Part shown: positions 1 through 13,078 of the stretch, piece after piece
Layout: each line of letters begins with the position of its first letter
Position numbering within the stretch: position 1 is the first letter of the stretch
NCBI GenBank assembly: GCA_947034895.1
Contig: OX344761.1
Coordinates: forward strand, 77,189,839-77,253,838
Length of the DNA: 64,000 nucleotides
Origin: Rhytidiadelphus loreus
Lineage: Eukaryota > Streptophyta > Bryopsida > Hypnales > Hylocomiaceae
Direction of reading: 5' to 3'
Notes under the pieces: generated by a model
Told to the model about the DNA's origin: nothing
The model's database searches: none
The model's input: only the letters and a program-made list of their open reading frames with translations
Position numbers and translations under genes: made by a program

Positions 1-3000
1 AACCATACAAAGCTCAGGACACACAAGTCTAACTATTTCTAATAGTAACCACATTATTTGTCTAAATTAATGCCTAGATCTCCTTTGAATCTGAAAGAAT
101 GTTCCAAGCGATGATTATAATAATGGATTTGCGGGCTCTATTGAGCAGCAGGGTTATCAGTATCTATATATCCACTCCTGTTCAGCCAATGGAAACTGCA
201 TTGAGAAACTATACGTAATTCAACTACATTGTTTCGTGTAACAATTGAATGCAGTACGTACTGGAAGGTTAAGGGTCTTAGATTACATACTTGATGACAG
301 TGGTGACGTTCTCGATGGAGAATGCGTCATATGTTACATGGGTGATGCTATTGTTGCTCAAACTCAGCATCCTCAGCTTGTTGGTTGAATTAGAATCCGA
401 GTTTGTGAGTAGTAATTGCAGTTCATTCATCCGGATAAGATCAAGTTCTCCTGAAAGACTGTTATTGTGCAGGTACCTGCATTTCAGACAAGGTGGTCAA
501 TTGTACGCTAGGTTTGTATAAATTGATTTTATATTCATAATATGTGTTACTGAGGGCATAGTCCTCGATTTCATGTAATTTTATAATCCACTGAAGTCGT
601 ATATACTGTGTAGTTTGCAGATCATATGAGTGATTATTTATGAACCTAGGTAAAGCAAATGAATATTGGTCCACGTAAGCATTTAGGTTACGTGGAACAG
701 GGGATGCCACTCACAGTTCTTGCATATTGCCAAGGTACCTTGTGGAATTCCAGGCTGGAAGACCACCAGATAGATTATTGCCAGACAGGTCTAGCGTAGT
801 CACTTTGGCACTCAGATTGAAGGTATCCTGTAAATTCCCTGTCCAGTTGAAATTGTTTCTGGCCAAATTCCTGGTTCAAATCCACACATGCATGCCAAGC
901 CGTGAGCCAAGATATTGAAATACATGTCGAAAATTCCTGTTTGTTAAAAGGGCATGTTTGAGGCACCAATATTGTGGCATTCAAGTGGCCATAACCTGAA
1001 AACTAGGACACACATAAATTCAAGCTAGGTTTCAGATGGGTGATTTCACTGAAATCCGCCATTTTCACAATTATGAGGTTCAGAAGAACTACGAACAATG
1101 ATTGTGCTCACTATCTTGTGCAGTTTCAATGCAATTTCTAAATGACCATGACCTTCAATTCAATCATTTCTGCAAATGAAGAAACCAAATTCAAAAAGGA
1201 TAGGGATCACTCATCATCAATACTTACACAGTCTGTAGGGCGGAAAAATTCCTAAGATCAGGTAACGACCCCACAAATTCATTCCCAGAGACATCACTGC
1301 ATTATCACCAGAAATGAAAGCAGTTAGAAGTGTCACATACCTAAGTCCTCTTAACTCAAGTAGAACAATGACTACTGTCCAGGAAGCAGAATGATTACAA
1401 AACGTTTCAGTAAATTAATTTCTTCAAACGGTGTAACGTGATCAGGGAAAGTAGACAGACATAGCTTACAAATGAATCAATTTCGGCATCGTAGATAAGT
1501 CTGGCAACTCCCCAGTGAACTGATTGTTAGATATGTCCCTGCCAGAAGTCAACAGAATCCATCACGCACATGTTCCAATGGGACACGAACTCCGCATACA
1601 TGTATGCACAAATATATAAAAGGAAATTTCCATTAAATTATAGAAATTATCAGTTGAAATGGCAAAGTTTTGTACGATTGTACTAATCTGAAACCTGTGC
1701 TTGTCCCACCGTGAGACACTCATCACCAAATAAATACTGATTCTGCGAAAGATGCAAACCGACTTACAGTGTTTCTACTTCCGTCTTATTCGTGAAAGCG
1801 TAGGACGGAATTGGTCCCTCTAGAAGATTGTTACCGATGCTGAGTACTTGGAGGTAATGCATGGCACTGAGCTGGTCAACCGGATACAATCCAGCGAACT
1901 GATTGCCACTCAGATCCCTGTTGAATTTTTAGAACAAAGGAATAATTATTAGAACACTGAACCGGAATATTGGAATGAAAAATAAATTAAGCACTTTGCG
2001 CTAAGTACTAAAGTATTACCCGGGATAAAGATTATTGCAATGGTCTAGATTTTTTTACATTGGCAGGATGCCAGCCCAAAAATTTGAGACATATATACAT
2101 GTACATAAAGGTTTAGAACGTAGGTTAGGTATAGATTTATGTTTCAAAAGGCTAGTTCTAAAAGGTGCCGAAGTATTTAAATGCCGCCGATTTAATAAAA
2201 TTGAAATCATCAGAAACTCAAGCGTAATTATACAGGCTCTTCAAGAATGAGAGGAAACTCACAATTGCACGAGATTCCAGAAATAGGTCCAGTTTGGAAT
2301 AATTCCGTTGAAACTATTGTCATGAACATCCCTACCCATGTATTCAGATGCAATCAGTTAGTATTATTTGATAGCCAGGTCAAAATAGTGGACAATGATA
2401 ATCATCTCATTATTTGGCTACAAATTGAAGTCAACCCAATTCATTTGATAATTGATGGTCCTATCATTGGAGGCCGTTAGCAAACTTACAAAACATTGAG
2501 CCACAATTCCTGGAGTCCTATAGGAAGTGGACCAGTGAGGTTAGGATTTCCTGTCAATTCTCTGAAAGCATCAAAGGATATGATTGTTAGGTGCAAGAAA
2601 AATCAGGTAACTGGGGAACACTGGTGCAGTTTTCTAATTCTAAGAGGTTCGATATGACCATCTAACGAAGGTTGAGAAGCACATTAACAGTCAACAGCTT
2701 TGCATACTGTAACTTAGCCAATAGATGTTTTCTGATTTAGAAAAAATAACGTCAATTTCGTTAAACTGGCACAAATCCATTAAAATGGCGGGTTAGCATA
2801 TTCCACTGAAATGGTTTACGGTGAAAATCATAGTTTTACAAGTTATCAGTGCACAATGGTACAATGAAATGCAATTTGCATATGCATCTGCATAACAAGC
2901 TACTGCAAATGTCAAAATGACGCATGGAGTATCACGAATCTAACAAAATTGACGTCAACTAGAAATGACATTTTCAGGTACTTAAGAGGCTCGTTCCAGG

Positions 3001-5785
3001 GAACTTACAAAGTTGTCAACGACCCCATGTCTGCAATGGCTGGTGACAAAGTGCCAACAATCGATGCATTGGATATGGACCTGTTCGGAGGCATTTCAAT
3101 TCATTTCACACAGATCACTATTAGAAGTAACTCGATTAAGAAGGTCTCACACAGTAACTATCAACATGCACCATTCATTATTTAAGAGTAGCATAAAACA
3201 GCACTAGAACCGGGGTTTGGAACATCAATTTTGTTATATTGACAATTCAAAGCACTAAATGGTGGCACTCATCACTGAAAAAACTAAGACTCTTGACTTG
3301 AAAAAACGTCAATTTCATTAAAGTGGTGTGACATTTATGATTGTACATAAAGGTCTAAAATCTAAAATAGGAGAGGTATGAATTTGTGTTTTAGAAAGCC
3401 AAGTGCCAAAGATTTTTTTTTTTTTGACAGAAGCTTGTTAAGGAAACACACTGCAAGGGTTTTTCCTTTAGGTGGAGAGGCTGATTTCACGCTAGGTAAA
3501 GAAGTGCCAAAGATTTGGAATACAGCAGAAACTTTAACAAAATTCACGTTAACCCCAAAGTGACAAAGAGGACAAAAAGTGTCCTCACACAGTTTAAGGT
3601 CTAGTTCAAAGTGCTGTAACTTTTTCATCCAAGGTCCAAATTCAATCAAACTTGTTGGAAATGTTGCGTTCTCCCCTCTATTTTGTATGGTGAAATTTAC
3701 AAATCAATCCAAGATTTATTGATTTTTTGGAAGCCAATCGAAGTTCACAACTTCAATTTGAGTACACCAAACTGCATTTCAGGGGCTGCAACTTCGGGGC
3801 CTTGTATCTCCTTCATCCATTTCTCATTTTCAATCAAATTTGTTGGGTTTTTTTCCCTTGAAGTATAGTTGTTGTGGTAAAGTTTTCATGTCAATCCAAG
3901 TTGTTTTGAATGTTTGGGACCAATTCGAAGTTCAAAATCCTGCCATTTTTGGAGTATAGTGAACTTTGGCTGCTTGTTTCTTCTTCATACAAAGTTTATT
4001 TTCAATAAAAAATTTGGAAAAAGTTTTGTATACTAGTCTAGTTCGTGTGGCTAAAATTTCATGTTAATCCAAAAATTAATGAGTGACTGAGAAGCATTCT
4101 AGTAGAAGGAGGTTCACCTTTAGATGTGGTTTTTGCAATTTTTCTTGTTGATTTTTGACATTTCAAAGCCGTTTTGTAGACACAATGAGTCAATTGAATG
4201 AATTTTTTTTCCACCAATGTGTTTATATACTAGTTTTGAATCATTTTGTAGTGTAAAGTTTTTACATTTGAGTAGGTTTGGAAATCAAATTTCACCTCCA
4301 AATGTATTTTTGGGAAAATTTCAGCATCCATTTTCAACACTAAAACATTATGATCTTGCAATCTATGTGGCCAAATGACTTCAAATTTTCTACATGTCCT
4401 CTACAGCATGTACACTATAAGATTGTACAATTGAGATTTGTATAACTTGAAGACATTTAGATCCTTAAAGCTTCAAAAGCAATGATGTTTTTGAACCCCA
4501 GAAATTGAATGTCACTTTGGGGTTAAAGGTGCCAATGTCGGGAATGTCCACGAATGTAACGAACAGATTGACTTCTTAATTAGTGCGACTCGGAGTTCCG
4601 GGGACCCTCGCTCGGTAACCCGACGTAAGTTTCTTAAAGTGCTTGTTATCCTGGCCCTATTCAATGGCCTCACACCAAACCAGCTTACCTAATTGAATAA
4701 AAGCGTAGAATCGAATAGTGTAGAGAGTGAATAGAAGCACGCTTACAAGCCAACCACGACGACGTCCCAGGTGGTATCATTATTTGCGTCTTCAGTATAG
4801 TTCTCTTTCAAACACTGCACTCCTCGCCAATTGGGAAACGTAACGTCTGGCCATCTCAGATTCGCGCAAGGAAACTCTTGTGATGTATTCCAGCCATACA
4901 GGTTGCTGCTCTGATCCGGGGTTTTATTCCAAGCTGCAAAGATTTCCTGGAGAGCGTCCACTGCAATCAAACAAGTGCATTCTAAATTTATATTGCAAAC
5001 ACAAAACCCCATTGAAACACAGAGTGAAACTCTGACTTGCAAGTTGCAAACGTGCCTTCTCCGACGACAGTGTGCATGATTGAGTACTACGACTCTCGAG
5101 TCTGGGTTAGAATCGTAAACTATTCACTAACAGGCACTCCAATGGGCCGTCCTGAGTCAGTCAGACGATCAGTCACTCAACTCTCCCACAGGGGCTCTGC
5201 CAAATTCTCTTCATCTGTTTGCCAAGGAAAAGGAATTTCGAAAACTGTCCATATGGGCAATTTTGTTAAGATGGCGGTATTCCATGTGCCATTTTTAGAC
5301 TGCCTGGTGAGAACTGTAAAAATGATATCTAGGATAGGTATAGATTTCACAAATCTTTTATTTATATATACTTCAGAAATCTAAGACTGGTATAGATTTT
5401 AGAACACTCAATTTGAACTACAAAAGTGACATCTAAGATTGATGTAGATTTCAGATATCTAATAAAGATATTTCAAACATCTAAGACAGTTGTACATTTC
5501 AGACAGCCCGGTCTGAATCTTAAAAACTGCCAAAGTATTGGAATGGCGCCATTTTAACGAAATTGCCCATCCATCAGCAACGTACTCTCTACTACTGCCA
5601 AACTGCCAACTTTACAGAGTAGAGGTCTAGAGGATTTCCAGCCATTGAAACTTACGGTCATATGTCGAGTACGTAATAGTGTCGTTGCCGCTTCCTTGCA
5701 CAAAGCAGACACTGCCAAGTACAAGCAGTAAGGCTATCACAGATCGGCCAAAATGATCACAAAGCAGGTGCGACTGCTGTCCCAT
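1..5785 (-). CDS. LRR receptor-like kinase A, ectodomain part (gene continues past the left edge)
   Basis: Ten exons on the minus strand can be placed with GT-AG sites and agreeing phases: 5785-5656, 4960-4747, 3080-3009, 2561-2490, 2331-2263, 1917-1768, 1538-1470, 1296-1228, 870-715 and 476-291 (about 395 codons). The first exon encodes a signal peptide (hydrophobic [13 protein letters not shown] after MGQQSH). The second is an LRR N-cap ([20 protein letters not shown]). The remaining exons are mostly single LRRs of 23-24 residues with NNxLSG or NxFxGxxP cores. The membrane span and kinase should lie left of the window, as judged from RLK-B, whose exons match this gene one for one. It has one more LRR than RLK-B, because exons 870-715 and 476-291 correspond to a single 234-bp exon there. 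The family acts at the plasma membrane as a cell-surface receptor; the ligand is unknown. The start ATG at 5785 is the one conserved in both copies. No disabling mutation was seen. Confidence 0.87.
3549..4526. mobile_element. TTAA-inserting MITE in an RLK-A intron
   Basis: Sequence between TTAA (3549-3552) and TTAA (4523-4526) starts CCCCAAAGTGAC and ends GTCACTTTGGGG, a near-perfect terminal inverted repeat; about 970 bp. The paralogous intron of RLK-B has a single TTAA (20673-20676) in the same flanking context (CACG-TTAA-AGGTG). That is the empty site, so the element duplicated TTAA on insertion. It has no coding capacity. The inner sequence resembles 13,083-14,248. Confidence 0.85.
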
Positions 5786-6144
5786 CTTCTTACAACTGCA
5801 ACAGGGAGTTTGATCCTTATAACAGTACTAAGAACAAGATGACAAATCTTCAAGACAAAACAAGAAACTCGCACTCGAACTGAGGTTCTCTCCATCCCTC
5901 TCTTAATTACTCCGAGCGCAAGGTAGCTCCTTCACCTCAGTCTGCAGCCTGCACTGCATGATCGATCCACGGGTGCCTGTTCGGCGATGATCTAAATAAA
6001 GCTGTGCAGGTGGTAGACGGACTCTCTTCCTGAAAAAAAAAGAAATGGTAAAATACATGTATCACGCTTCAAAGCCGCGTCCACTTGACTTCTCTACGTG
6101 GAAGAAATGGTAAAGTACATGTACTGGGAACTTTGGTGGCGTTA

Positions 6145-6407
6145 GAGCATCCCCACCAACGTGTTCTCTATCCCCAAACTTGGGACCTCAAAGTAGTCAA
6201 CCTTGACTTTATAGAGATGAGACCTCGCGAGTTCTCTATATGAGCTCCAATATAGGGAATTGGACCCAACTTTTACCGAGTTCTCTATAAATTTGGGGTA
6301 GAGATTTTGTTTTGGGATTGGTGCGCGCAAGCTTCTGTATCTCCATCCCCATCTAAGGTCCTCTCCCTAAATATTTAGGGATACAGAATAGATTGGTGGG
6401 GATGCTC
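6145..6407. mobile_element. Tourist-like (PIF/Harbinger-type) MITE
   Basis: The terminal inverted repeats GAGCATCCCCACCAA and TTGGTGGGGATGCTC are flanked by TTA on both sides (6142-6144 and 6408-6410). A 3-bp TTA duplication with a short non-coding body fits PIF/Harbinger MITEs. It is absent from copy B, so it inserted after the duplication. Confidence 0.8.
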
Positions 6408-6469
6408 TTATCCCGGGGAAATCTGGGAAGCATTACCCCCAGCTGCCCCCCATTACCCCGAGATGGGAT

Positions 6470-6675
6470 CAAGGTGGATTGACCCCTCACTCGTCCTTAC
6501 CAGGGGTGCAAGTAAAAAAAATGCCCCCTATTTTGGACCATTCTAGGGTATACTCTTGACCTCACCTAGCTAATTTAGGGCCTCTGATTGCAGAAATGAA
6601 TTCAAAATTTGCAAAAAAATTCATGTGCAAAAAATAAATAATTCCAGGATTTGCCCACAGGGCCGAGCGAGGGCC
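6470..6675. mobile_element. Truncated MITE of the GTGAATTGACCCCC family
   Basis: It begins CAAGGTGGATTGACCCC and contains the body seen in the copies at 27,534 and 27,884 (in partly opposite order: GTGCAAGTAAAA, GGGTATACTCTTGACC, CCAGGATTTGCCCACAGG). It ends at GGCCGAGCGAGGG without the full second terminus, so it is damaged. It is absent from copy B. Confidence 0.6.
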
Positions 6676-7142
6676 TCAGATTTAGAGGTAGAGCTTTAGA
6701 GGTACCCGCAGTATAAAGCGATGAAAGTTCCCAGTTAAAGCTGTGCAGGTGGTAGACGGACTCTCTTCCGGAAAAGAAAGAAATGGTAAAGTACATGTAT
6801 CAAGCTTCAAAGCCGCGTCCACTCGACTACTCTACGTTCAATGCACAGTAGTCGCCGTTCCAGTTGAACGTCCGATTGATCTAGTGACTTTTTCATTGTA
6901 GTGACTTTTTCATTTTGATCTAACTACAGTAGTGACTTTTTCATGTCTTCCATACACATGTGATAATTGGTGATGCTGTATCTAATGAATTAAGCATCGG
7001 TCTGGGTGATACTTGGGTAAAATTTGACTATTGGTTCTAAATACAGCATGAATCTAGCTACTTTTTTTTTTTAAACTTAAATACAATTCCATTATAAAAA
7101 AAAATAGCCTCTGTTTTCTCTACAGCAAAGTGGCAAAGAGTC

Positions 7143-7662
7143 CCTAGGTATGCAACTCTTGTATTATATGGCCCTCATTATAATCACTTATAATGCATTT
7201 TAGTCCGATCTGAAGGAATATAATTTGTTTTAATGAAGAAAACTCTTGTAGCCCTTTCAACAAGGAATTCAAAAATGTAAACATACATATGAAATGAGCA
7301 TTTTTGAGGACAATAATAGCATTAAAAACCTAATTATATGAGTTTTTTTAATACATGTATGATAGATTCAGCTACCCAACTTTGGGGGCTTCCTAATAAA
7401 AAATTAATTTTAATCCAAGGAAGAAACTTCTTGTATGGAATTTTTTAAACTATACATAGATGTTTCAATTCTTCATACATATTGCGAGTTTTTTTTCTAA
7501 TATGTATGCAACCCAACATTTTCTACATTTAATTTCTTTTAATTTGGTCTTCACCGAAATTTTTGGTCTTTCTAATTTGATGTAATTTTTACAAAAGCTG
7601 TCCTCTAAGCCATTTTAATGCCAATGACCCCTTCATATAATACAAGAGTTGCATACCCAAGG
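7143..7662. mobile_element. MITE with TATGCAACTCTTGTATTA termini (copy A)
   Basis: It begins CCTAGGTATGCAACTCTTG and ends in the inverted form CAAGAGTTGCATACCCAAGG. Direct repeats AAGAGTC flank it (7136-7142 and 7663-7669). Body 520 bp, AT-rich and non-coding. The same element in the same place in copy B (23,447-23,955) shows that it predates the duplication. A 7-8-bp duplication would fit a hAT-type element, but the termini are not decisive. Confidence 0.75.
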
Positions 7663-8980
7663 AAGAGTCATGCCAAAACAACACCATTGGATTGATAGAA
7701 CAATACTACAATGGACTCTAATTTATTAATCCTTAAAAGAACATTTCATGTCTAGGCTTGTTCAAACTTCATGAGAAATCTACAATAAACCTTAAACAAT
7801 GCCACAACCATTTTTTGGCCTACGCATAATAAGGAATCTCTCCATGCAGGACAAAAATGCAACTACTCATCTTCCAAACTTTTTATGAAAATGGAGGGCC
7901 TTATATAGTAGTTAGACTTTCAATGAGTTCTTTTTTATTTTTTAATGTAACAATTTACATGGTACCAAAACAAATGATTTCCATGATGACCAACTTGTAC
8001 TTTAAGGGTTGAAACGCACATTTTAATTTGATGTTTGTAATTATGAAAAAATGAGATTAAAGTTTAGACATGTACAACATATGAAGAATATCAAATTGAA
8101 TTTTATATGATTTTTTAAAGAAATTCCTCTATAAAAATCATAGCAATTACAAAAATGTTAAAAATAATATAAACTCTTTAAGGAAAATGGAAATAATAGT
8201 GAAAAAATCATGGTGTAATTAATGTATTCCTTGAGCTCACACCAAGAGAAATTAAATAGAAAAAATTCCAAACAATGGTGTTTTTTAAGCTTTCAAGATG
8301 CTATTTTCAAAGTGTTATAAAAATAACAATTTTAACAATTTTGAAAAAAACTTAAAATGGAGTAACAAGTAGATTATTCATTATTGGAACTATATTTTTT
8401 AGTTGAGCTTTAAAACATTTAAAATCAATAACTATGTGAAAATTTAGATTTTGACATTCAAAATGCCTATAGGGCTTGCAATGTCTTCAAGGGTTAACCA
8501 AGGGTCTTCAAAGAACCAAGGAGCCCACTTTGGGCTTGGGGGGAATTTGGTCAGGCTCTATTGACTTTATAATTTGGAATTTTTGCATGAAATTTTTAGG
8601 ATGGATGCTACTCATTGTAATTTATGTGTGAAGTTCTATTTCACAACATTCCAATAAATATTGCAAAAGTTAGAAGGATTTCTCTGACTCCAATATCAAA
8701 TTAGGTAGCAAAAACGTATTCCATAAAAATATTAAATATTTCATGGGGATTATATAGACCCATACCTACTCAAAAACATTTGAACCATTCAATTTTGAAT
8801 AATGAGGTAAAAGTTACGAGGAGTTTTATTTTACAAATAAAAATAAAAATAAAGAGTATTGATTGTTTACTAGAACATTCTCACTATTGGGATTAACAAT
8901 CCTCAATTTCTTATAGAAATTATTAGTATACCAGTTTTTTCTTTCAGTCAATATCGATCACCTTCCCCTTTATTGTTTTC

Positions 8981-9566
8981 TTAACCCCTAAAGTCCCAAG
9001 GCCATTTTTCTGCCAAAACCACTCAAAACTACCACTTTTGCTATGTTCACCTATGAAATAAATTTTTAAATATTTTTAAGAATCTAACCGTAGGATCTTG
9101 TTCTACACTTATCTTAGATCACGCGACAAAATTTTTGTGATTTTTGACCATATAGATTGAAAGATAATAGCATTCAAAGTGGAAGAAAAAAATTTATTTC
9201 AAGAAGTTGCTATGATTGCCCGCAAAACAAGAAACTTCATAACTTTTACATCACTAATCCAAATGGAATGAATCAAAGCTTCACATTTAGAAGAAAATAT
9301 AATCTACAAGAAAAAAAATATTAAAATTTTTATTTCAATTTTTGGTGGATTTTCTTTTGCTGCCCGGTCTCCCCCATTTTGATGTTATTGTGGCATAACT
9401 TTTGCTTCCGGGCACCAATTGGAATAAAAATTATATTCCCGGAAAGCTCATAAGTTTATCTATCTTATGAGAAAGTTTCAAAATGTTTCGGTAAAAATTG
9501 AGATCATAAGAGCCTGCCCGAAATCCATTTTGTCCCCCGTAGGGACAATGGGACTTTAGGGGTTAA
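8981..9566. mobile_element. TTAA-inserting MITE, 578 bp, inverted
   Basis: Flanked by TTAA at 8981-8984 and 9563-9566, with termini CCCCTAAAGTCCC and GGGACTTTAGGGG. Copy B has the empty site TTCTTAAAGATGA with one TTAA (24991-24994). Just inside the right end is the subterminal palindrome GTCCCCCGTAGGGAC that typifies the family. Post-duplication insertion; non-coding. Confidence 0.88.
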
Positions 9567-9852
9567 AGATGAATATGAAAGTTTTTTTGGTTAAAATTTT
9601 AAACATATATTTTCAACACGTTTTCCAACTTATATATTGACTAATAAAATGCACAAGTTATAGGACATACATGTTTTTTTTTCTAAAAATGTTGAAAGAC
9701 AAAACTTCACCTTTTTGAAGGTCCCTAAAAAACTACATTTTGAAGTTAAAGCACTTATTGAACTTGCAATTGGTGGATATATTATTCACTCTAAAATTGT
9801 GGGTCAATGTATACATGTGAGCAAGTCAACCAAAGGATCCTATAGTCATTAC

Positions 9853-10072
9853 ATTGCTAACCAGTTCCCTAGCTTCCTCCCAGGTGGAGGTATCATTCCT
9901 CCCTATATGCGGGGGAGATTTAAGTTATAATTATTAAGTGGTGATTGGCTCTTACAGGTACTGCTACAACAAATTTGTCAAAGTTGCAATGTGATTGATA
10001 GTAGAGGCACTTTTTTCCTAGGGATTCTTGATTTGGAGGAGCAAAAGGGACCCCCTAGGTCTGGTTAACAAT
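9853..10072. mobile_element. ATTGCTAACCAG MITE, copy 1
   Basis: Starts ATTGCTAACCAGTTCCCT and ends CTGGTTAACAAT, an inverted terminus. The body of about 220 bp includes TGATTGGCTCTTACAGGTAC. The copies at 25,276-25,492 (orthologue) and 10,749-10,969 share termini and body. Non-coding. Confidence 0.7.
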
Positions 10073-10748
10073 GTTATGGTTGGATTCATTAAACTATAAA
10101 TATTGATGAAGATTTTGACCTTGCTTTTGCTTTTGAAAGAACTGTGTGGGTTAAAAACCTCTGGAAGGATTGTGTGAGTTTGGAATTTGTTCCCTCTTGC
10201 ATTCGAAATTGTCAACAAAGCCGGAGCACTACGCTGTGTAATTCAATCCGTTTGACCTCGCGAAGACTTCTCATTCTTGTCGTTGTTTCTTCTTCAAGAG
10301 AGGTTCTGCAGGACGGAATGATCTTGTTTGCCACTGGGTAGTGGACTAGTTTGGTGGACTGTTTGACACTGAGTAGTGTCAAAGTATGCTTGTTTGGATT
10401 CATTTGCCGTGTTTGTGCTCCTGCAAGAGTGTCGGCTGCCATATTATTTTGCGATGAGACAATTCAGTTTTTTCATGGAAACTTCAAGTTGCAGCAGGTT
10501 TTCTCGGGAGGACAGCTGTTACTTGAAAGGGGAAATTTCTGGGACTAGAGAACGACTTTCTGTGATTGTAAAGGCAGGACGCTAAACCCGTCTGGCCCAC
10601 AACGGAAGTTGGACCAGCAGGGTGGATTTAAACGTAGGGTGGAATATTTTATTTGCCACAGAATGATGATAAAATTTGCAAATTTTGAATTCATATTTGC
10701 AATTGAAGACCCCCAAATTTGTAGCTTCCTTAGAACAGGTGAAGAACC

Positions 10749-10969
10749 ATTGCTAACCAGTTCCCTGGCCTCCCCCAGGTTGAGGTATCATTCCTCCCTA
10801 TATGCCTGGGGAAGATTTAAATTATAATTATCAAGTGGTGATTCGCTCTTACAGGTACTGCTACAACAAATTTGTCAGAGTTACAATTTGATTGGTGGTA
10901 GAAGCATTTTTTCCCAGGAGGCTACTGATTTGGGGGGAGCAAAAGGGACCCCCCAATCTGGTTAACAAT
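10749..10969. mobile_element. ATTGCTAACCAG MITE, copy 2
   Basis: Same termini and body as 9853-10072, same orientation. Copy B has only one such element, so this one was added in copy A by transposition or segmental duplication of the 9.85-10.1 kb region. Confidence 0.68.
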
Positions 10970-11853
10970 ATTATGAACATAGACTTAAGGTAGAACTACC
11001 TATCACCACCCAGATTAGCAATCTGAATATGTTGGGGTCAACTGCAAGAGGGGTACATATTTTTCAGAGGTGTGAAAATGTTTCACAAATCAAACCCAAG
11101 TGGAATTATAATTTTCCGATCAAAACTGTAAATTCTGTGAATTTTTGAAGTAATCAGCCAGAAATTACAAAACCGTCTCTAGACTAGAGTCTTAAATGTC
11201 TTATCAACAACCCAAAACCGCCTTTCTATGTATCTATTAGCACTTAACAATCCACCAATCAAGGGCTGACACGTTATCATTAATTACATTAATGTGCTAC
11301 TTTTTGTCAAATTTTGTTGACGGAATTGAGAAGTTGAGCGGACAGAATTGGGGCTAACTGTAGGGTGACGGAATTCGGTCATCGACGGAATTGGGTACTT
11401 TTACCTTATTATTAACACAACATTTCATTGCTTGCTCCTTTGTTGACTGACTGGTGGTGGTTTCCTGTTTCTTGATTGGGTGACGAGGGGTCTGGGAGCA
11501 GAAGAATCATTTTTGAAGTCCCATGAACCTTCGCTGCCGCTCAAGGACAACTCCATCAACAAACTAAGTCTAAGGTGTACAACCTATTTCCTACAATGTT
11601 ACGCGTTTGAGCATATACTTGATTGAGCAATGGTGGGGCGATAATTTTCTCTAATCATGAAATAGAAATAAGAAAGATTGCACTATTTATTGCTAATTTT
11701 TCATGAAGTTTGAAATTAACACAAATGAAGGAAGTGTAGATTATCCTAAACATGGCACAAAATAGGGGGCTTTTTTTTCTTACTTTTACCTTGGAGAACA
11801 CAAGATTCACCTTGCTAGTCCCACTTCGTGAGATGGGTGTAGCGTCCCGCATT

Positions 11854-12787
11854 TTAACCCCTAAAGGACCATTTGTCCCTTCAAGGGACAAGTGGGATTT
11901 TGGGCAGGTACCTACAGTCTTATTTTTTGTCCTAATATATTTTGAAATTTTTTCTGAAGATAGAAAAATTGATTAGCTTCATGGGAGTATAATTTCTTTT
12001 TTCAATCGGTGCCCAAGAACAAAAGTTATGCCCAAATAAGCTAAAAAAAGGGGAGAGAAGGGGTATAAAAAAAAATCCAAAAGTTAGAATTAGAATTAGA
12101 ATTTTTTTCCTCATAGGTAATATTTTTGTCTACATGGAAAGCTTTGATTTATTCCACTTGGATTTGTAATGAGAAAGTTATGGATAATCTTGTTTTTCAG
12201 GCAATTAGAGCATCTTTGTGAAAAAATAACTTGTAGGATTCATTTTTGAATGCAATTCTTACAATTTTTCAAATAAAGAAGTTCCACATGGTTTAGTTTG
12301 TTTTCTAAAATAGTCTCACCATTGGGATTAGTGCATTTAAATTCCATCTTAGAGATATTAATAATTTGGATTTTCCTTCTAATCTCGTACCTACTTCTAC
12401 TTAATATTTTTTTAAAGAATAAAAATTAAGTTTTCTTTATTTTAATTTTCTTTCCTAGACTCTCAACTCAATTCTCCACCATAAAGATTTATAGTTCAAA
12501 ATTTTGTAGAGCAAAAAGTTAAAGTTAAGAAGGTTCAAAGTCAAATAATATAGTCCTTCAATGTGCTGAAAAACTTGTTTTTTTTCACTTTGAACGCAAA
12601 TATCTTGCAATTTGTATGGTCAAAAAATTTGAAATTCTTCCCACACATTTTAATAATAGTTAGGTGTAAGATCCTAAAGTTAGGTGTGCAAAGAAAAAAA
12701 ATTAAAAAAAAAATTTACCCTCGCTATAGAAATGGCAATTTTGAGTGTTTTTTGGCAGAAAAAAGGCTTTGGACCTTTAGGGGTTAA
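11854..12787. mobile_element. TTAA-inserting MITE, 926 bp (copy A)
   Basis: Flanked by TTAA at 11854-11857 and 12784-12787. It begins CCCCTAAAGGACCATTTGTC and ends with the inverse terminus GGACCTTTAGGGG. A subterminal palindrome (GTCCCTTCAAGGGAC) follows the left end. The same insertion is present in copy B at 26,258-27,178, so it predates the duplication. Body length equals that of the independent insertion at 20,778-21,703 (926 bp). Confidence 0.87.
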
Positions 12788-12813
12788 AATTGTTGACATT
12801 GGTTGTAAGGTAA

Positions 12814-13078
12814 GGTAGGGTGCTCTAAAAGAAACCTTGTCCTAAAAGCAACCCCAAATATAGAGGTACTTTTTGCTTTCTTCTATGTACCAATAGAGTT
12901 TTTCTTTTTAGTGACCATTGCATTTCAACTTGAAAATTTCGTAACTAGTTCCAAAAAGGTCCCAAAATATGAAAAGACTTGAGTTAGATGCCACTTCCAT
13001 TTTCTTCCTATGAAAATTTACTGATAATTGTTTCAAGGAGTTTAGCTTCCTCTGAATGCAAGCAGCTCTTAACACTTC
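12814..13078. mobile_element. GGTAGGGTGCTCT MITE, interrupted on the right
   Basis: The left terminus GGTAGGGTGCTCTAAAAG and the body match the complete copy at 27,205-27,492. The right terminus is missing because a TTAA element (13,079) follows directly. Confidence 0.6.

Larger units (their letters stand above)
5998..6830. repeat. Local direct duplication of the RLK 5' flank around MITE insertions
   Basis: The segment starting AAAGCTGTGCAGGTGGTAG at 5,998 recurs at about 6,736. Copy B has it once (about 23,030). The stretch between the two copies holds the Tourist-like and GTGAATTGACCCCC MITEs. The duplication probably arose with or after these insertions in the RLK-A upstream region. Confidence 0.65.
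1..13078. repeat. Tandem duplication, copy A (RLK-A and its upstream flank)
   Basis: This block aligns in the same orientation with 17,566-27,470. Shared landmarks are the LRR exons, the signal-peptide exon, the 5' flank (AGCTGTGCAGGTGGTAGACG at 6,001 and 23,032), the MITE at 7,143, the ATTGCTAACCAG MITE and the TTAA element at 11,854. The offset shrinks from about 17.57 kb to about 14.4 kb along the block because copy A gained insertions (3.5-4.5, 6.1-6.7, 9.0-9.6 and 10.3-11.4 kb) and copy B lost about 260 bp near 24,560. The copies differ by frequent substitutions, so the duplication is old. Confidence 0.9.

Noticed and set aside
3362..3868. Short open frames in the RLK-A intron region
   Set aside because: They overlap the non-coding TTAA element and its flank, with no codon-level conservation in the copy B counterpart.
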